In this document: positions 35,469 through 46,720 of the stretch, one piece after another
Layout of the letters: each line of letters starts with the position of its first letter
Numbering within the stretch: position 1 is the first letter of the stretch
Position numbers and translations under genes: made by a program
The notes under the pieces: model-generated
What the model saw: the letters and a program-made list of their open reading frames with translations, nothing else
Told to the model about the DNA's origin: nothing
Databases searched by the model: none
Origin: Thalassovita litoralis
GTDB taxonomy: Bacteria > Pseudomonadota > Alphaproteobacteria > Rhodobacterales > Rhodobacteraceae
Reading direction: 5' to 3'
Length of the DNA stretch: 64,000 nt
NCBI RefSeq assembly: GCF_900182725.1
Contig: NZ_FXTO01000019.1
Location: 1-64,000, forward strand

Positions 35469-36869
35469 TCAGGCCGCTGCATCGGTCAGCCGGGCGATGG
35501 ATTCTTCCCGCCCAAGGACCAGCATCATGTCAAAAACGCTTGGGGTCACACTACGCCCGGCAAGGGCCGCTCTCAAGGGGCCTGCGAGTTTGCCGAATTT
35601 GATTCCCTTCGCTTCCGCGAACTGGTTGGCTGCGCCTTCCAGATCGTCACGCGACCAGCTAGCATTTTGCAGATGCGGCGTCAATTCTTTCAGTATACCA
35701 CGGGATACATCATCCAGATTTTTCGCGGCTTTTTCATCAGGCGAAATGGGCCGTTCTGTCAGTGCAAATTCTGCTTTTTCAAGCAGTTGCGGAAATGTCT
35801 TGGCGCTGGTTTTCAGAAAGGGCAGTGCTTCTTGCAATTGCAATAATTTGTTTTCCGGCAGTTTCGGCTGATCGGTTACATCACGGTATGCCAGCAGCTC
35901 TTGCAGCAGCGCGGCATCCTCGGTGATGGCCAAATGCTGACCGCACAGGTTTTCCAGCTTCTTAAAGTCCAGACGGGCCGGGGATTTGCCGATTCCCGGC
36001 AAATCGAACCAGTCTTTTGCCTGCGCATCGGTGAAAAATTCGTCATCGCCGTGGCTCCAGCCCAGACGGGTCAGGTAGTTGCGCATCCCGGCGGCGGGAT
36101 AGCCCATCGCCTGATATTCCTCGACCCCCAGCGCACCGTGGCGTTTGGACAGTTTTTTGCCGTCCGGCCCGTGAATCAGCGGGATATGCGCCCAGATCGG
36201 CACGGTCCAGCCCATTGCGGTATAGATCATCATTTGCCGGGCGGCGTTGTTCAGGTGGTCATCGCCCCGGATTACATGGGTGACGCCCATATCGTGATCA
36301 TCCACCACCACGGCCAGCATATAAACCGGCGTGCCGTCCGAACGCAGCAGGATCATATCGTCCAGTTGATCGTTGCGAATGGTCACATCGCCCTGCACCT
36401 GATCATGGATCACGGTTGCGCCGTCCAGCGGGGCCTTGATCCGCACCACATAGGGCGCATCCGGGTGGCTGGCGGGATCGGCATCGCGCCACGGGCTGCG
36501 GAACAGGGTAGACCGTTTTTCGGCCTGTGCCGCATCGCGGAACGCCTGAATTTCTTCTTGCGTTGAAAAGCACTTATAGGCCTTACCCTTGGCCAGCAAT
36601 TGCAGCGCCACCTCGGCATGACGGTCGGCGCGGTCGAACTGGCTGATCACTTCGCCGTCATGGTTCAGCCCCAGCCAGTCCATGCCTTTCAGGATGGCGG
36701 CGGTTGCTTCGGGGGTGGAGCGTTCGCGGTCCGTATCCTCGATCCGCAGCAGGAATTTACCACCACGCCCACGGGCATACAGCCAGTTGAACAGCGCGGT
36801 GCGCGCACCACCGATATGCAGATAGCCGGTGGGCGAGGGGGCGAAACGGGTCACGACTTCGGACGACAT
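35469..36869 (-). CDS. gltX: glutamyl-tRNA synthetase
   Basis: The 466-residue product is full length. Class I signatures are HIGG (in [15 protein letters not shown], about 11-25) and KLSKRHG near 240. It charges tRNA-Glu and, in alphaproteobacteria, often mischarges tRNA-Gln for GatCAB to correct. Many alphaproteobacteria carry two gltX copies and the window shows only one. It lies upstream of gltA and divergent from comEC. Confidence 0.96.
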   Translation of the reverse strand: MSSEVVTRFAPSPTGYLHIGGARTALFNWLYARGRGGKFLLRIEDTDRERSTPEATAAILKGMDWLGLNHDGEVISQFDRADRHAEVALQLLAKGKAYKCFSTQEEIQAFRDAAQAEKRSTLFRSPWRDADPASHPDAPYVVRIKAPLDGATVIHDQVQGDVTIRNDQLDDMILLRSDGTPVYMLAVVVDDHDMGVTHVIRGDDHLNNAARQMMIYTAMGWTVPIWAHIPLIHGPDGKKLSKRHGALGVEEYQAMGYPAAGMRNYLTRLGWSHGDDEFFTDAQAKDWFDLPGIGKSPARLDFKKLENLCGQHLAITEDAALLQELLAYRDVTDQPKLPENKLLQLQEALPFLKTSAKTFPQLLEKAEFALTERPISPDEKAAKNLDDVSRGILKELTPHLQNASWSRDDLEGAANQFAEAKGIKFGKLAGPLRAALAGRSVTPSVFDMMLVLGREESIARLTDAAA

Positions 36870-36948
36870 GCGGTATTTAACCTTTCAGTAACCTGGAGGG
36901 GGTTAGCGTTGCCGCCTGTCTAGCGACCCACCGGAACAAGGACAAGAC

Positions 36949-38970
36949 TTGGCGCGGTTTCCCCGTTTGTGGCCTGCGATGGGCAATCTGCTGTTGGTGC
37001 AGCGGTTACACCTGTTTCCTTGGGTGCCGGTTTGTTTGGCGCTGGGGATCGGGGCCTATCTGTTGTGGCCTGCGGAACCGGGCCTGCCGGTCTATGCCGG
37101 GGCGGTCGCGCTGGCGGGGCTGGGGGCGTTGGGCGGTTGGCGACTGGGGCCAAACTGGGCGCCGGTTGGCTGGGCGGTGACGCTGATGGCTTTGGGGCTG
37201 GGCGCGGCCGGTCTACAGGCGAATCTGGTGGCGGGGCCGGTACTGGGCTGGCGTTATTATGGCCCGGTACAGGGGCGGGTGATCTTGGTGGATCGGTCCG
37301 GTTCAGATGCGGTTCGGCTGACGCTGGACCGGGTTGTTCTGTTCGATGTCGCCCCGGATAACACCCCGCGCCGGGTACGGATTTCCCTGCATGGGGATTG
37401 GGGGGATTCCACGCCGCGCGTACATGAGGTGGTCCAGATGACCGCGCATTTATCCCCACCCAATGGCCCCGCAGAACCGGGCGGTTTCGATTTTCGCCGC
37501 CATGCGTGGTTTCAGAAAATTGGCGCGGTGGGATATACCCGCACCCCGGTGGTGCTGTGGCAGGATCGCCCCGCTGGTTCCAGCCTTGCCCGTTTGCGCA
37601 GTGATCTGTCCGCCCGTGTGCAGGCGCGATTGCCCGGACAGGTCGGGGCGTTTGCCGCTGCCGTGATGACCGGGGATCGCGCCGGTATGGGGCAAGGGTT
37701 GCTGGACAGCTTGCGGGCGTCGAATCTGGCGCATCTTCTGGCGATTTCCGGGCTGCATATGGGATTGCTGGCCGGGGTTGTGTTTGGGGCCGTGCGGGTG
37801 CTGCTGGTCCTGATCCCGTTTCTGGGGTTACGCCTGCCCGTGCGCAAAATCGCGGCAGTGGTCGCCTTGGCGGCGGCGGCGGGTTATCTGATGCTGTCGG
37901 GGGGCAATGTTGCCACCGAACGCGCCTTTGTCATGGTGGCGGTGATGCTGGTGGCCGTCTTGTTCGATCGCCGGGCGCTGTCCCTGCGGGCGGTGGCTGT
38001 AGCGGCTGTGATCGTGTTGCTGTTGCATCCGCAGGCCTTGGTGGGGCCGGGATTCCAGATGTCCTTTGCCGCGACAACGGCGCTTGTGGCTGTCTTTGGG
38101 GCGCTTCGGGATCACGGGATCGGGTTAGGGCCGCGCTGGTTGCGCCCGGTTTTGGCGCTGTTGATTTCCTCGGTCGTGGCGGGTGCGGCAACGGCACCGT
38201 TCGGGGCGGCGCATTTCAACCAGCTTTCGCAATATGGGCTGCTGGCGAACCTGCTCAGCGTTCCGCTGATGGGCACCGTTGTGATCCCTGCCGCCGTGTT
38301 GGCTGCCTGCCTGATGCCATTGGGGCTAGAGTCCCCGGCGCTGTGGATCATGGGGCTGGGCCTGCGCTGGATATTGGCCGTTGCCGAATGGGTTGCCGGG
38401 ATAGATGGGGCCACGCGTCTGGTGATCGCCCCGGATTGGCGGGTTTTGCCGCTGCTGTCACTGGGGGCGCTGTGGCTGATCCTGTGGCAGGGATACGGGC
38501 GTTGGCTGGGTCTGTTGCCCTGTATCGTGGTGCTGATGCTGTGGGGGCAGACCAACAGGCCGGTTCTGTTGATTTCGGATCAGGGCGCATTGGTCGGGGT
38601 GATGACCCCCAAGGGCCGTGCGCTAAGCCGCGCCAAAGGGCAGGGATTCGTGGCGCAGGTCTGGCTGGAAAACGACGGGTCTGCCCAAACACAGGCACAG
38701 GCGGCGATGTTGTGGCCAACCCCCGCCATTGTTCAGGGGCAAACCCTGCATGTGCTACGTGGCAAGGCTGCCACTGCGACCCCACGCTGCGGGCCAACGG
38801 ATTGGCTGATTTCTGATCGCGATTTGCCAGCGGGGTTGCCCTGTCGGATAACGGATGCCGCCACATTGCGGACATCCGGCGCGATGGCTGTCATGGCGGA
38901 TGGCAGGCTGCGCACGGTGCGCGATGAAACCGCCTGCCGCCTGTGGTCGCCCTGTTCCGATACTCAATAG
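36949..38970 (+). CDS. comEC: ComEC/Rec2-family DNA-uptake channel
   Basis: The 673-residue product has an N-terminal DUF4131 region, a multi-pass Competence domain (from about residue 230: [34 protein letters not shown]) and a short C-terminal soluble part. It lacks the metallo-beta-lactamase domain present in Gram-positive ComEC. It should move single-stranded DNA across the inner membrane. The start appears to be TTG 36949 with AAGGA upstream; ATG 36979 is an alternative. Its stop overlaps the lexA stop by seven bases in convergent orientation. Confidence 0.9.
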   Translation: MARFPRLWPAMGNLLLVQRLHLFPWVPVCLALGIGAYLLWPAEPGLPVYAGAVALAGLGALGGWRLGPNWAPVGWAVTLMALGLGAAGLQANLVAGPVLGWRYYGPVQGRVILVDRSGSDAVRLTLDRVVLFDVAPDNTPRRVRISLHGDWGDSTPRVHEVVQMTAHLSPPNGPAEPGGFDFRRHAWFQKIGAVGYTRTPVVLWQDRPAGSSLARLRSDLSARVQARLPGQVGAFAAAVMTGDRAGMGQGLLDSLRASNLAHLLAISGLHMGLLAGVVFGAVRVLLVLIPFLGLRLPVRKIAAVVALAAAAGYLMLSGGNVATERAFVMVAVMLVAVLFDRRALSLRAVAVAAVIVLLLHPQALVGPGFQMSFAATTALVAVFGALRDHGIGLGPRWLRPVLALLISSVVAGAATAPFGAAHFNQLSQYGLLANLLSVPLMGTVVIPAAVLAACLMPLGLESPALWIMGLGLRWILAVAEWVAGIDGATRLVIAPDWRVLPLLSLGALWLILWQGYGRWLGLLPCIVVLMLWGQTNRPVLLISDQGALVGVMTPKGRALSRAKGQGFVAQVWLENDGSAQTQAQAAMLWPTPAIVQGQTLHVLRGKAATATPRCGPTDWLISDRDLPAGLPCRITDAATLRTSGAMAVMADGRLRTVRDETACRLWSPCSDTQ

Positions 38971-39656
38971 GTGCGGATCAGCCCAACCAGACGGCCCTGC
39001 ACTTTTACCTTATCTTCGGGCAGGACACGGGTTTCATAGGCCGGGTTTGCGGCCTCCAGCGCGATGGCGTTGCCCCGGCGATAGAACCGTTTCAGCGTTG
39101 CTTCCTGATCTTCGACCAGCGCCACAACGATATCGCCATTATCCGCGACCGAGGTTTCGCGGATAATCACCACATCGCCATTGTTGATCCCCGCCTCGAT
39201 CATTGAATCGCCCTTCACCTCCAGCGCGTAATGTTCGCCCTTGCCGGACAGCATCGCATTCGGCACGGCAACATTGTGGGACACATGGGCGATAGCTTCG
39301 ATCGGGACACCGGCGGCGATCCGGCCCATCACCGGCAATTCCACCGCCTGCACGGCCTCTACCGGCATGGCGGAAGCCGGGGTGCTGTCGGGGCGGTCCC
39401 CATTAATCACACGCGGGGTAAAGCCCGGTTCCCCGCCCAGAGTTTCCGGCAATTTCACAATTTCAATGGCACGGGCGCGGTGGGCCAGACGGCGGATAAA
39501 TCCGCGTTCTTCCAGCGCGGTAATCAGACGGTGAATCCCGGATTTAGACCGCAAATCCAGCGCCTCTTTCATTTCGTCAAAGGACGGGGGGACGCCATCG
39601 CGCTGCACACGTTTGTGGATGAAATCCAACAAATCCAGTTGTTTCTTGGTCAGCAT
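38964..39656 (-). CDS. lexA: LexA SOS repressor
   Basis: The 230-residue product has an N-terminal winged helix ([13 protein letters not shown]...) that binds SOS boxes and a C-terminal self-cleaving domain. The Ala115-Gly116 scissile bond lies in RIAAGVP, with catalytic Ser151 in KGDSMIEAG and Lys189 in ATLKRF; all are intact. RecA-stimulated cleavage would derepress uvrA and lexA itself, each of which has a GTTC-N7-GTTC box here. It faces comEC, with overlapping stops. Confidence 0.97.
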   Translation of the reverse strand: MLTKKQLDLLDFIHKRVQRDGVPPSFDEMKEALDLRSKSGIHRLITALEERGFIRRLAHRARAIEIVKLPETLGGEPGFTPRVINGDRPDSTPASAMPVEAVQAVELPVMGRIAAGVPIEAIAHVSHNVAVPNAMLSGKGEHYALEVKGDSMIEAGINNGDVVIIRETSVADNGDIVVALVEDQEATLKRFYRRGNAIALEAANPAYETRVLPEDKVKVQGRLVGLIRTY

Positions 39657-39688
39657 GGCGCAACTCCAATCCGTGTCGGTTCGGTTTT

Positions 39689-39717
39689 GTTCTACGCATG
39701 TTCCTGTTTTGTGTCAA
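39689..39717 (-). promoter_or_regulatory. lexA promoter with autoregulatory LexA box
   Basis: On the minus strand TTGACA (39717-39712) and TAGAAC (39694-39689) are separated by 17 bases. The box GTTC-TACGCAT-GTTC (plus strand, 39689-39703) covers the -10 and part of the spacer, as expected for repression by LexA. Confidence 0.85.
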
Positions 39718-39827
39718 CCGTCGTGGCGCGAGCGGTAATGTTCAATTCAAACCGTATGCCCACAGAAACCGTTACTATGATTAGCCTTAACGCTCGCGCC
39801 ACGCCCGCGTTAGGGCGCAGTCAAGGG

Positions 39828-39849
39828 TTTCATCTTGCCAAAAATACTC
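39828..39849 (+). repeat. dispersed repeat, single copy
   Basis: TTTCATCTTGCCAAAAATACTC is the best-preserved copy of the core seen at 25.6, 33.9 and 46.7 kb. It lies between lexA and the moeA stop, with CCTTAACGC about 45 bases upstream as in the 33.9 kb copy. Confidence 0.8.
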
Positions 39850-39883
39850 AATGCGCTGACCCCGCCACACATGGGACGCCGGA

Positions 39884-41056
39884 TCACAGGGGCAGGTATT
39901 CCACCAAATCCCCGACATCCCGCGCGGGATCATCTGCGGGGCGCAGGATCAGGGCATTGGCCTCGGACAGCACGGTTAGCAACGAACTGTCCTGACGGTC
40001 GAATACCGTGATCTGTCCCCGATCAACCCGCCCGCGCATGTAATGTTCGCGGGGGCCATTGGCGGGGGTCGCTGCCGTCAGGGTGGCGGACAACCGCGTG
40101 CGGGGCGCGGGGGCAAAGCCCTGAAGCGCGGCAATCACCGGCAACACAAAAACATTGCCGCAAACAACGGCAGACACCGGATTTCCCGGCAGCCCAATCA
40201 TCACCGCATCGCCCATGCGTCCGGCCATCAGCGGCTTGCCGGGACGCATTTTTACCTTGTAGAAACTTTGCTGCATCCCCAATTGTTGCGCCACAGCGCT
40301 CACCAGATCGTGATCCCCGACCGAGGCACCGCCGATCGTGATCACCAGATCGGCCCCTTGTGCCAGATCGAACGCGGTTTCGATTGATGCGGGGTGATCC
40401 TTGGCAATAGGCAAGATGCGGGTTTTGGCCCCGGCGCTGTCAAACAACGCCTTCAGCCCGAATGTGTTGGACACGATGATCTGATCGGGGCCGGGCGTAT
40501 CGCCGGGCATCACCAATTCATCGCCGGTGGAAATCAGCGCAATATCCGGGCGGCGGGTCACCTGTACCAGCGGCACGTTCATCGCCGCCAGCAGCGCAAT
40601 ATCATTGGGCGACAGCAGGCGCGGGGCGTTTAGCGTAAACCCGGCGGCAAAATCATTCCCGGCAGGGCGGATATTGGCGTTGCTGCCCGGATCGCTGTCT
40701 ATGGTGATCGTATTGACGAACCGATCGCAATCTTCCTGCAACAGGACGAAATCCACGCCTTCGGGAACCGGGGCGCCGGTGAAAATCCGAACCGCTTCGC
40801 CGGGACCGACAGGGCCGGAAAACCCATGCCCGGCGGCGGATTCGCCTATGATTTTGAACTTTGCGCCCACGGCCACTTCGGCGGCGCGAACACCGTAACC
40901 ATCCATCGCGGACGCGGCAAAGGGCGGCTGGTCGCGGGTTGCAGTCACATCTGCGGCCAAGACTCGCCCGGATGCCTGCGCCAGCGGCACCGTTTCGGAC
41001 CCCAAGGGGGAAACCAGTGAAAACAGATGCTCCAGTGCCTGTTCGACCGTGATCAT
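39884..41056 (-). CDS. moeA: molybdopterin molybdenumtransferase
   Basis: The 390-residue product inserts molybdate into adenylated molybdopterin. Conserved blocks: [57 protein letters not shown] and [13 protein letters not shown]. Its start overlaps the moaC stop, so it is the last gene of the trpGD-ung-trpC-moaC-moeA operon. Confidence 0.96.
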   Translation of the reverse strand: MITVEQALEHLFSLVSPLGSETVPLAQASGRVLAADVTATRDQPPFAASAMDGYGVRAAEVAVGAKFKIIGESAAGHGFSGPVGPGEAVRIFTGAPVPEGVDFVLLQEDCDRFVNTITIDSDPGSNANIRPAGNDFAAGFTLNAPRLLSPNDIALLAAMNVPLVQVTRRPDIALISTGDELVMPGDTPGPDQIIVSNTFGLKALFDSAGAKTRILPIAKDHPASIETAFDLAQGADLVITIGGASVGDHDLVSAVAQQLGMQQSFYKVKMRPGKPLMAGRMGDAVMIGLPGNPVSAVVCGNVFVLPVIAALQGFAPAPRTRLSATLTAATPANGPREHYMRGRVDRGQITVFDRQDSSLLTVLSEANALILRPADDPARDVGDLVEYLPL

Positions 41057-41529
41057 GATGCTTCGTACCGTCCTGATTTGCCGCCGTCTTTCAGCGTCAC
41101 ACGAATGCCGCCGATTTCCATTGCCTTATCGACGGCCTTTGACATGTCATAAACCGTCAATGCGGCGGTGCTGACAGCGGTCAGGGCTTCCATTTCCACG
41201 CCGGTCTGGCCGGTGGTTTTCACCGTGGCTTTGATCCGTACACCGGGCAAATCGGGGTCCAGCGTCAATTCCACGGCGACCTTTGTCACCGGCAAGGGAT
41301 GGCACAGCGGGATCAGGTCGGGGGTTTTTTTCGCGCCCATGATCCCGGCCAGCCGCGCCACACCCAGAACATCGCCCTTTTTGGCGCGGCCTTCGGCAAT
41401 GATGTCATAGGTGGCGCGGGCCATTTTGACCCAGCCTTCGGCGGTGGCAATGCGCGATGTCACGGCTTTGTCCGACACATCCACCATATGCGCATCGCCC
41501 TTGGCATCGAAATGGGTCAGGCCAGTCAT
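41053..41529 (-). CDS. moaC: cyclic pyranopterin monophosphate synthase
   Basis: The product has 158 residues from ATG 41529, which overlaps the trpC stop (TGATG); the longer upstream frame runs inside trpC. It catalyses the second step of molybdenum cofactor synthesis. [38 protein letters not shown] and the C-terminal GGKSGRY are family hallmarks, with the active-site Lys in LKDGGKSG. Confidence 0.96.
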   Translation of the reverse strand: MTGLTHFDAKGDAHMVDVSDKAVTSRIATAEGWVKMARATYDIIAEGRAKKGDVLGVARLAGIMGAKKTPDLIPLCHPLPVTKVAVELTLDPDLPGVRIKATVKTTGQTGVEMEALTAVSTAALTVYDMSKAVDKAMEIGGIRVTLKDGGKSGRYEAS

Positions 41530-42347
41530 CAAATCCGTCCTGCGGTCAGCGGATGAGCCAGCAACGCATGGGTGGCAGCGGCGACATCGACCTGCCGCAT
41601 CAGGCTTTCGCCGATCAGGAAGCACCGCGCCCCGTAGCGGGCCATATCGGCCAGATCTTCGGGGGTGAACAGGCCGCTTTCCGACACCAGAAGCCGATCC
41701 GCCGGGGCCAGACGCGACAGTTTGCGCGTGGTATCCAGAGAGGTTTCAAAGGTTTTCAGGTTGCGGTTATTGATGCCGATCATCCGTGATTTCAACGCGG
41801 CGGCGCGTTCCAGTTCGGCCTGATCATGCACTTCGATCAGCGCATCCATTCCCCACGCGGTTGCGGCGTCTTCCAGTTCCTGCGCTTGTGCGTCGGACAC
41901 GGATGCCATGATGATCAGGATGCAATCGGCCCCCAGCGCCCGCGCTTCGGCCACCTGATAGGTGTCATACATGAAATCCTTGCGCAGCGCAGGCAGATCA
42001 CAGGCCGCGCGGGCGGCGCTCAGGTATTCTTTGGCCCCTTGGAAAGACGGGGTATCGGTCAGCACGGACAAACAGGTTGCCCCACCAGCGGCATAGGCCT
42101 GTGCCAGCGCGGGCGGATCGAAATCGGGCCGGATCAACCCTTTGGATGGGCTGGCCTTTTTCACCTCGGCAATCAGACCATACCCTTCGCGGGACGCGTT
42201 GAACAACGCTTGGGCAAAGGGGCGCACCGGGCTGGCCTCGCGCGCTTCGGCTTCGACCGCTTCCAGCGGTTTGACAGCTTTATCCGCTGCAATTTCTTCC
42301 AGCTTATAGGCTTTGATCTTGTCCAGAACGGTTCCGGTTTCGGTCAT
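41529..42347 (-). CDS. trpC: indole-3-glycerol phosphate synthase
   Basis: The 272-residue TIM-barrel product forms indole-3-glycerol phosphate from CdRP. Diagnostic motifs: [20 protein letters not shown] with the catalytic Lys, [31 protein letters not shown] and [12 protein letters not shown]. Start overlaps the ung stop (ATGA); stop overlaps the moaC start. It is not fused to trpF. Confidence 0.97.
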   Translation of the reverse strand: MTETGTVLDKIKAYKLEEIAADKAVKPLEAVEAEAREASPVRPFAQALFNASREGYGLIAEVKKASPSKGLIRPDFDPPALAQAYAAGGATCLSVLTDTPSFQGAKEYLSAARAACDLPALRKDFMYDTYQVAEARALGADCILIIMASVSDAQAQELEDAATAWGMDALIEVHDQAELERAAALKSRMIGINNRNLKTFETSLDTTRKLSRLAPADRLLVSESGLFTPEDLADMARYGARCFLIGESLMRQVDVAAATHALLAHPLTAGRI

Positions 42348-42997
42348 GCTTTTATCCAGTCGATTGGGGCGCCCCCTTGATCAATAAGCCACCTGTTCAC
42401 CGATGAAAATGGGCGCGAGCCGAAAAATCCGCGATTGGCGGACAGCGGCGAGGGGTGAACGCTTTCCTGAACATGATGACCGCAGGCCCGCAGCCGATCT
42501 GCATGGGCGCGGGCATCGTTGCCCCACAGCACAAAGGCGCGGGGCCGGTCCGACAGGTGATCCAGCACCTGAACGGTCAATGCCTCCCATCCGATCCGCT
42601 TGCGGTGGCCACGGGCCACACCTTCGGGAACGGTCAGCACGTCATTCAGCAACAAAACACCCTGATCGGCCCAGCGGGTCAGGTCGCCATCGGGCGGGGT
42701 CGCGTTAAATTCGGTGCCTAACTCTTTGTAGATGTTGCGCAAAGATGGCGGCAACTTTTGCCCGGCCACCACCGAAAACGCCAACCCATTTGCCACGCCC
42801 GGCGTGTGATAGGGGTCTTGCCCCAGAAACACCACGCGCGTATCGGCAGGTTGGCAATGTTCCAGAGCTGCGAAAACACGGTCCTCGGGCGGCAAAATCG
42901 GGCGCGGATCGGCATCCAGTTGCGCCTGTATCCGGGGTAGGTCTGCGAAAAAGGGCAGGGCGGCCCAACCGCCCAACCGATCCGTGCGCAGTGCCAT
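42344..42997 (-). CDS. ung: uracil-DNA glycosylase (family 1)
   Basis: The 217-residue product removes uracil from DNA in base-excision repair. The catalytic Asp61 lies in GQDPYH and the second-shell His181 in [16 protein letters not shown] and VLWGNDA complete the family pattern. Its start overlaps the trpD stop (TGATG) and its stop overlaps the trpC start (ATGA), so it is translationally coupled inside the trp operon, an unusual location for a repair gene. Confidence 0.95.
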   Translation of the reverse strand: MALRTDRLGGWAALPFFADLPRIQAQLDADPRPILPPEDRVFAALEHCQPADTRVVFLGQDPYHTPGVANGLAFSVVAGQKLPPSLRNIYKELGTEFNATPPDGDLTRWADQGVLLLNDVLTVPEGVARGHRKRIGWEALTVQVLDHLSDRPRAFVLWGNDARAHADRLRACGHHVQESVHPSPLSANRGFFGSRPFSSVNRWLIDQGGAPIDWIKA

Positions 42998-44019
42998 CAG
43001 CTTGCGGCGCTGGTGATGCGGGCCAGGGCGTCGATCTTGGCCTTGGCGGCCCCGCTGTCGATGCTTTGGCGGGCCATTTCCACCCCGTCCTTCAGTTCCT
43101 GCACCGCCCCGGCAACCTTTAGCGCCGCCGCCGCGTTCAACAGCACCGCATCGCGATAAGCCCCTTCGGCCCCATCCAGAAGCGCCGCAAAAGCCGCAGC
43201 ATTTTCAGCAGGTTCGCCGCCAATGATCGCCTCGAACGGGTGAACCGGCAGGCCAAAATCTTCGGGATGGACCTCGAAATCTTCGATCTGCCCATCTTCG
43301 TTCAGCGCACTGACCCAGCTTACGCCGGTGATGGTCAGCTCATCCGTGCCATCCGAGCCATGCACCAACCACGCCTTTTCGCTGCCCAACTGGCCCAGCG
43401 TTTCCGCCATCGGGCGGATCAGATCGCGGGTGAACGCGCCGGTCAATTGCCGTTTCACGCCCGCCGGATTGGTCAGCGGCCCCAGAATGTTGAAAATCGT
43501 GCGGGTGCCCAGCTCGGCCCGGACCGGGCCGACATGGGCCATCGCCGGGTGGTGCATCGGTGCCATCATAAAAGCGATGCCACATTCGGCCAGCGCCTTT
43601 TCCACCACCTGCGGGCCAACCATCACGTTGATGCCCATCATGCTCAGCGCATCCGCCGCCCCTGATTTCGAGGACAGGTTGCGGTTGCCATGCTTGGCCA
43701 CCGGCACGCCCGCACCCGCCACAACAAAGGCGGTTGCGGTGGAAATATTCAGCGTCCCCTTGCTATCGCCGCCAGTCCCCACGATGTCAATTGCACCCGC
43801 CGGGGCAGTGACATGGTGGCATTTGGCCCGCATCACGCTGGCGGCGGCGGCGTATTCTTCGACCGTTTCGCCACGGGTGCGCAGCGCCATTAGGAACCCG
43901 CCAATTTGGCTGGGGGTCGCTTCGCCCTCGAACAGGATGGTAAAGGCTTGCTCCGCTTCGGCGCGGGTCAGGGGGCGGTCGGCAGCAGCGCCGATCAGGG
44001 GTTTCAGTGCGTCGCTCAT
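42997..44019 (-). CDS. trpD: anthranilate phosphoribosyltransferase
   Basis: The 340-residue product joins PRPP to anthranilate. [15 protein letters not shown] binds [19 protein letters not shown] and [20 protein letters not shown] follow, with [11 protein letters not shown] further on. The start overlaps the trpG stop by four bases. It is not fused to trpG, unlike in enterobacteria. Confidence 0.97.
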   Translation of the reverse strand: MSDALKPLIGAAADRPLTRAEAEQAFTILFEGEATPSQIGGFLMALRTRGETVEEYAAAASVMRAKCHHVTAPAGAIDIVGTGGDSKGTLNISTATAFVVAGAGVPVAKHGNRNLSSKSGAADALSMMGINVMVGPQVVEKALAECGIAFMMAPMHHPAMAHVGPVRAELGTRTIFNILGPLTNPAGVKRQLTGAFTRDLIRPMAETLGQLGSEKAWLVHGSDGTDELTITGVSWVSALNEDGQIEDFEVHPEDFGLPVHPFEAIIGGEPAENAAAFAALLDGAEGAYRDAVLLNAAAALKVAGAVQELKDGVEMARQSIDSGAAKAKIDALARITSAAS

Positions 44020-44597
44020 GCCGGGACTTTCATCACGTTCAGGAAATTTTGCAGCATCTTATGCCCATGTTCGGATCGGATCGATTCCGGGTGAAACTGA
44101 ACCCCGTGAATTGGCAGGGTCCGGTGTTGCAGCCCCATGATCGTGCCATCCTCCAACTCGCCCGTGATTTCCAGACAGTCGGGCAGGGTGGCGCGATCCA
44201 CGACCAGCGAATGATAGCGCGTCGCCGAGAATGGGGACGGCAGGCCCGCGAACAGCCCTTTGCCGGTGTGATGAATGGTTCCCATCTTGCCATGCACGAT
44301 TTCGTGGCAGCGCACGACCTGACCGCCAAAGGCCTGTCCGATGGTTTGATGCCCCAGACACACGCCCAAAAGCGGGGTTTTGGTTTCCGCCGCCGCTTTG
44401 GTCAGGGCCAGACAGATGCCAGCCTGATCGGGATCGCACGGGCCGGGCGACAGCAAAATCCCCGCCGGGTTCATCGCCATCGCGGCCTGAACATCCAGCG
44501 CATCATTGCGGCGCACCACCACATCGGCACCCAATTCGCCCAGATAATGTACAAGGTTATAAGTAAAACTGTCGTAGTTATCGATCAGAAGCAGCAT
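44016..44597 (-). CDS. trpG: anthranilate synthase glutamine amidotransferase subunit
   Basis: The 193-residue class I amidotransferase supplies ammonia to TrpE. The catalytic triad is visible: Cys80 in GVCLGHQ, and His and Glu in [22 protein letters not shown] is the family start. It opens the trpGD-ung-trpC-moaC-moeA operon. The partner trpE lies 2.3 kb further right behind rluE and a convergent gene. It may also serve para-aminobenzoate synthesis. Confidence 0.97.
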   Translation of the reverse strand: MLLLIDNYDSFTYNLVHYLGELGADVVVRRNDALDVQAAMAMNPAGILLSPGPCDPDQAGICLALTKAAAETKTPLLGVCLGHQTIGQAFGGQVVRCHEIVHGKMGTIHHTGKGLFAGLPSPFSATRYHSLVVDRATLPDCLEITGELEDGTIMGLQHRTLPIHGVQFHPESIRSEHGHKMLQNFLNVMKVPA

Positions 44598-44674
44598 CAG
44601 CGCGGTCTTTTCGGTTTTTCATTGCGTTTTGGGGGCTGGAGACACCCCCACTGGTCGCGGTATACTTGTTCAGG

Positions 44675-44693
44675 CTTGACCCGGACCGTCAAG
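44675..44693. promoter_or_regulatory. inverted repeat in the trpG / YibQ-like divergent promoter region
   Basis: CTTGAC-CCGGACC-GTCAAG is a perfect 6+6 repeat between two divergent starts. It contains TTGAC on both strands and could hold -35 elements or an operator. No Trp-rich leader peptide is seen in the region. Confidence 0.35.
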
Positions 44694-44769
44694 GGGCAGC
44701 GGGTCATTCGCGACAAACAGACAACAGGCGATCGGCACAACGATCAGGCACAGGCGAAAGGGCGGCACA

Positions 44770-46158
44770 GTGGCAAAGGGCGTTTTCAGGGGGTTCGTGA
44801 CAGGTGTGGTGATTTCCGGCGTGGGGGTCGGGGCGTTGTCCCTGATTGCGGCATTGCCCGATGGGCCTGCCCCGGAAACCGGCGCTGTCGAAGTTCCCGC
44901 CGGATCGGATTTTCAGGGCAAGCGTGAAGATTCGGAACCCAACCTGCCCGCGACACCGGATGATGCCCCCAAAGCGGGCGATGCGCCGCGAATGGATACC
45001 CCGCCCAAAGATGGCGATCCGCTGGATAAGGACGCAACGAAACCTGCTGACCGCCCAGAAACCGGCACCCCGGCGAACACCCTGACGCCCCCGGTCGAAG
45101 GGGAAAACCCTGCCGATAGGCAATCGGATACCGATACCGCGCCGACCCCCGCAACCGATGTGCAGAAGCCCGCAGCCCCCGCAGGGGCCGAGGCTCCGAT
45201 TTCCACGGACCCGGCGCAGCCCCCGGCTCCTGCCGCGCCCGAGGACAAGGCCTTTCCGGATACGCCCCAACCCACGCCGGTTGATGCCACCCCCGGCGCG
45301 GAAGAAAACGAACCGCCCGCACCATCAAAACGCGCCGACCCCTTGCCTTCGGTTACGGGGGATAGTGCGAGCGACGAAGCTAACCGCCCCCGCATCGGCA
45401 CCCCGGCCGGAAACCTGACCGACAAAAACGATACCGAACAGGCTGAACCGCCCGTTGTCGAAACCCCGGCACAGCGCCCCATTGTTGCCAATGCCGCCCC
45501 CTTCGACAACCCAGAGGCCAAGCCGCTGATGTCCATCGTTCTGTTGGATGAAGGCGCGGATGCTATGGGGTTGGAGGCGCTGTCTGCCTTCCCTTATCCG
45601 CTTAGCTTCGCGGTGGACCCGCTGGCCCCGGATGCGGTGGACCGGATGCAACGTTACCGCGACGCCGGGTTCGAGGTTCTGGCGCTGCTGAACATGCCGC
45701 AAGGGGCCACCGCCACAGATACCGAATCCCTGATGCGGGCGTCTTTGGCCAAAATGACCGGCGTTGTCGCCGTGATGGAAGGCGACCAGACCGGCCTACA
45801 GTCGGACAAGCCGGTTTCCGATCAGGCGGCGGCCATTCTGGCCGAAACGGGGCATGGGCTGGTGCTGTTCCCCAAAGGGCTGAACACCGCTCAGAAACTG
45901 GCCGCCAAAGAAGGCGTGCCTGCTGCCACCGTGTTCCGTGATTTTGACGCCAAGGAGCAAAGCGCCCAAGTGATCCGCCGTTTTCTGGATCAGGCCGCGT
46001 TCAAGGCCCGTCAGGATCAGGACGGCGTGATCATGCTGGGCCGTTTGCGCCCGGATACGATTTCGGCGCTTCTATTGTGGGGCTTGCAGGATCGTGCCGC
46101 CAGCGTGGCGCTGGCCCCAATCTCGGCCCTGCTGTTGGCACAACAAGAGAAGGGTTAA
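44770..46158 (+). CDS. divergent polysaccharide deacetylase family protein (YibQ-like)
   Basis: The product has 462 residues from GTG 44770 with GAAAGGG upstream. A hydrophobic anchor or signal (about 7-27, [19 protein letters not shown]) is followed by about 215 residues of Pro/Ala/Asp/Glu-rich, low-complexity linker. The C-terminal domain (about 245-460) resembles divergent polysaccharide deacetylases (COG2861): [45 protein letters not shown] and the terminal [22 protein letters not shown]. The canonical metal-binding HxxxH is not seen, so enzymatic activity is uncertain. Probably periplasmic. Its stop overlaps the rluE stop. Confidence 0.82.
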   Translation: MAKGVFRGFVTGVVISGVGVGALSLIAALPDGPAPETGAVEVPAGSDFQGKREDSEPNLPATPDDAPKAGDAPRMDTPPKDGDPLDKDATKPADRPETGTPANTLTPPVEGENPADRQSDTDTAPTPATDVQKPAAPAGAEAPISTDPAQPPAPAAPEDKAFPDTPQPTPVDATPGAEENEPPAPSKRADPLPSVTGDSASDEANRPRIGTPAGNLTDKNDTEQAEPPVVETPAQRPIVANAAPFDNPEAKPLMSIVLLDEGADAMGLEALSAFPYPLSFAVDPLAPDAVDRMQRYRDAGFEVLALLNMPQGATATDTESLMRASLAKMTGVVAVMEGDQTGLQSDKPVSDQAAAILAETGHGLVLFPKGLNTAQKLAAKEGVPAATVFRDFDAKEQSAQVIRRFLDQAAFKARQDQDGVIMLGRLRPDTISALLLWGLQDRAASVALAPISALLLAQQEKG

Positions 46159-46703
46159 GCGTCGCGCCAGCGTCCGCTTTCCAGCCCGTCCAGCGTCCAG
46201 TCGCCAATGCGATACCGGATCAGCCGCAAGGTGGGGAACCCCACTGCGGCTGTCATCCGGCGCACCTGCCGGTTGCGGCCTTCGGAGATTGTCAGCTCGA
46301 TCCAGCCATCGGGAACGGATTTGCGAAACCGCACCGGCGGATTGCGCGGCCATAATCCGGCGGGTTCCGCCATCCGCCGCGCCTGTGCCGGGCGGGTTTT
46401 CCCATCTTTCAACACAACCCCGCGCCGCAACTGTTCCAGCGCGGCATCGGAGATTTCGCCCTCGACCTGCACCCAATAGGTTTTGGTCATCTTGTTGCGG
46501 GGATCGGAAATCCGGGCCTGCAATCGCCCGTTATCGGTCAGCACCAGCAACCCTTCGCTGTCCCGATCCAGCCGCCCCGCCGCATAGACCTGTGGCATGT
46601 CGATATAGGATGACAGCGTTTCCCGTTCGCTGCCCGCAGTTCCCTTATCGGTGAATTGAGACAGCACGTTAAACGGCTTGTTGAACAGGATCACGCGGGT
46701 CAT
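46155..46703 (-). CDS. rluE: pseudouridine synthase, RluE type
   Basis: The product has 182 residues from ATG 46703; the open frame upstream runs through a dispersed repeat and is not coding. [19 protein letters not shown] and [17 protein letters not shown] (catalytic Asp in GRLDRD) match RluE, which modifies one uridine of 23S rRNA, more closely than RsuA or RluB; it lacks an S4 domain. It lies downstream of trpE on the same strand and ends convergent with the YibQ-like gene. Confidence 0.88.
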   Translation of the reverse strand: MTRVILFNKPFNVLSQFTDKGTAGSERETLSSYIDMPQVYAAGRLDRDSEGLLVLTDNGRLQARISDPRNKMTKTYWVQVEGEISDAALEQLRRGVVLKDGKTRPAQARRMAEPAGLWPRNPPVRFRKSVPDGWIELTISEGRNRQVRRMTAAVGFPTLRLIRYRIGDWTLDGLESGRWRDA

Positions 46704-46720
46704 GCAGCACTCTGCCTTGG

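Noticed and set aside
34009-35871. 620-codon plus-strand open frame opposite gltA and gltX
   Set aside because: It is antisense to two unmistakable genes. It is His/Arg/Gln-rich with no domain, a typical shadow of GC-rich coding DNA.
36903-36914. CceR-like word GTTAGCGTTGCC before gltX
   Set aside because: Only 10 of 12 matches, not paired with a second site, and its right arm is poor.
42705-42968. Small open frames nested in ung
   Set aside because: They lie out of frame inside an intact, conserved gene and show no independent ribosome-binding site.
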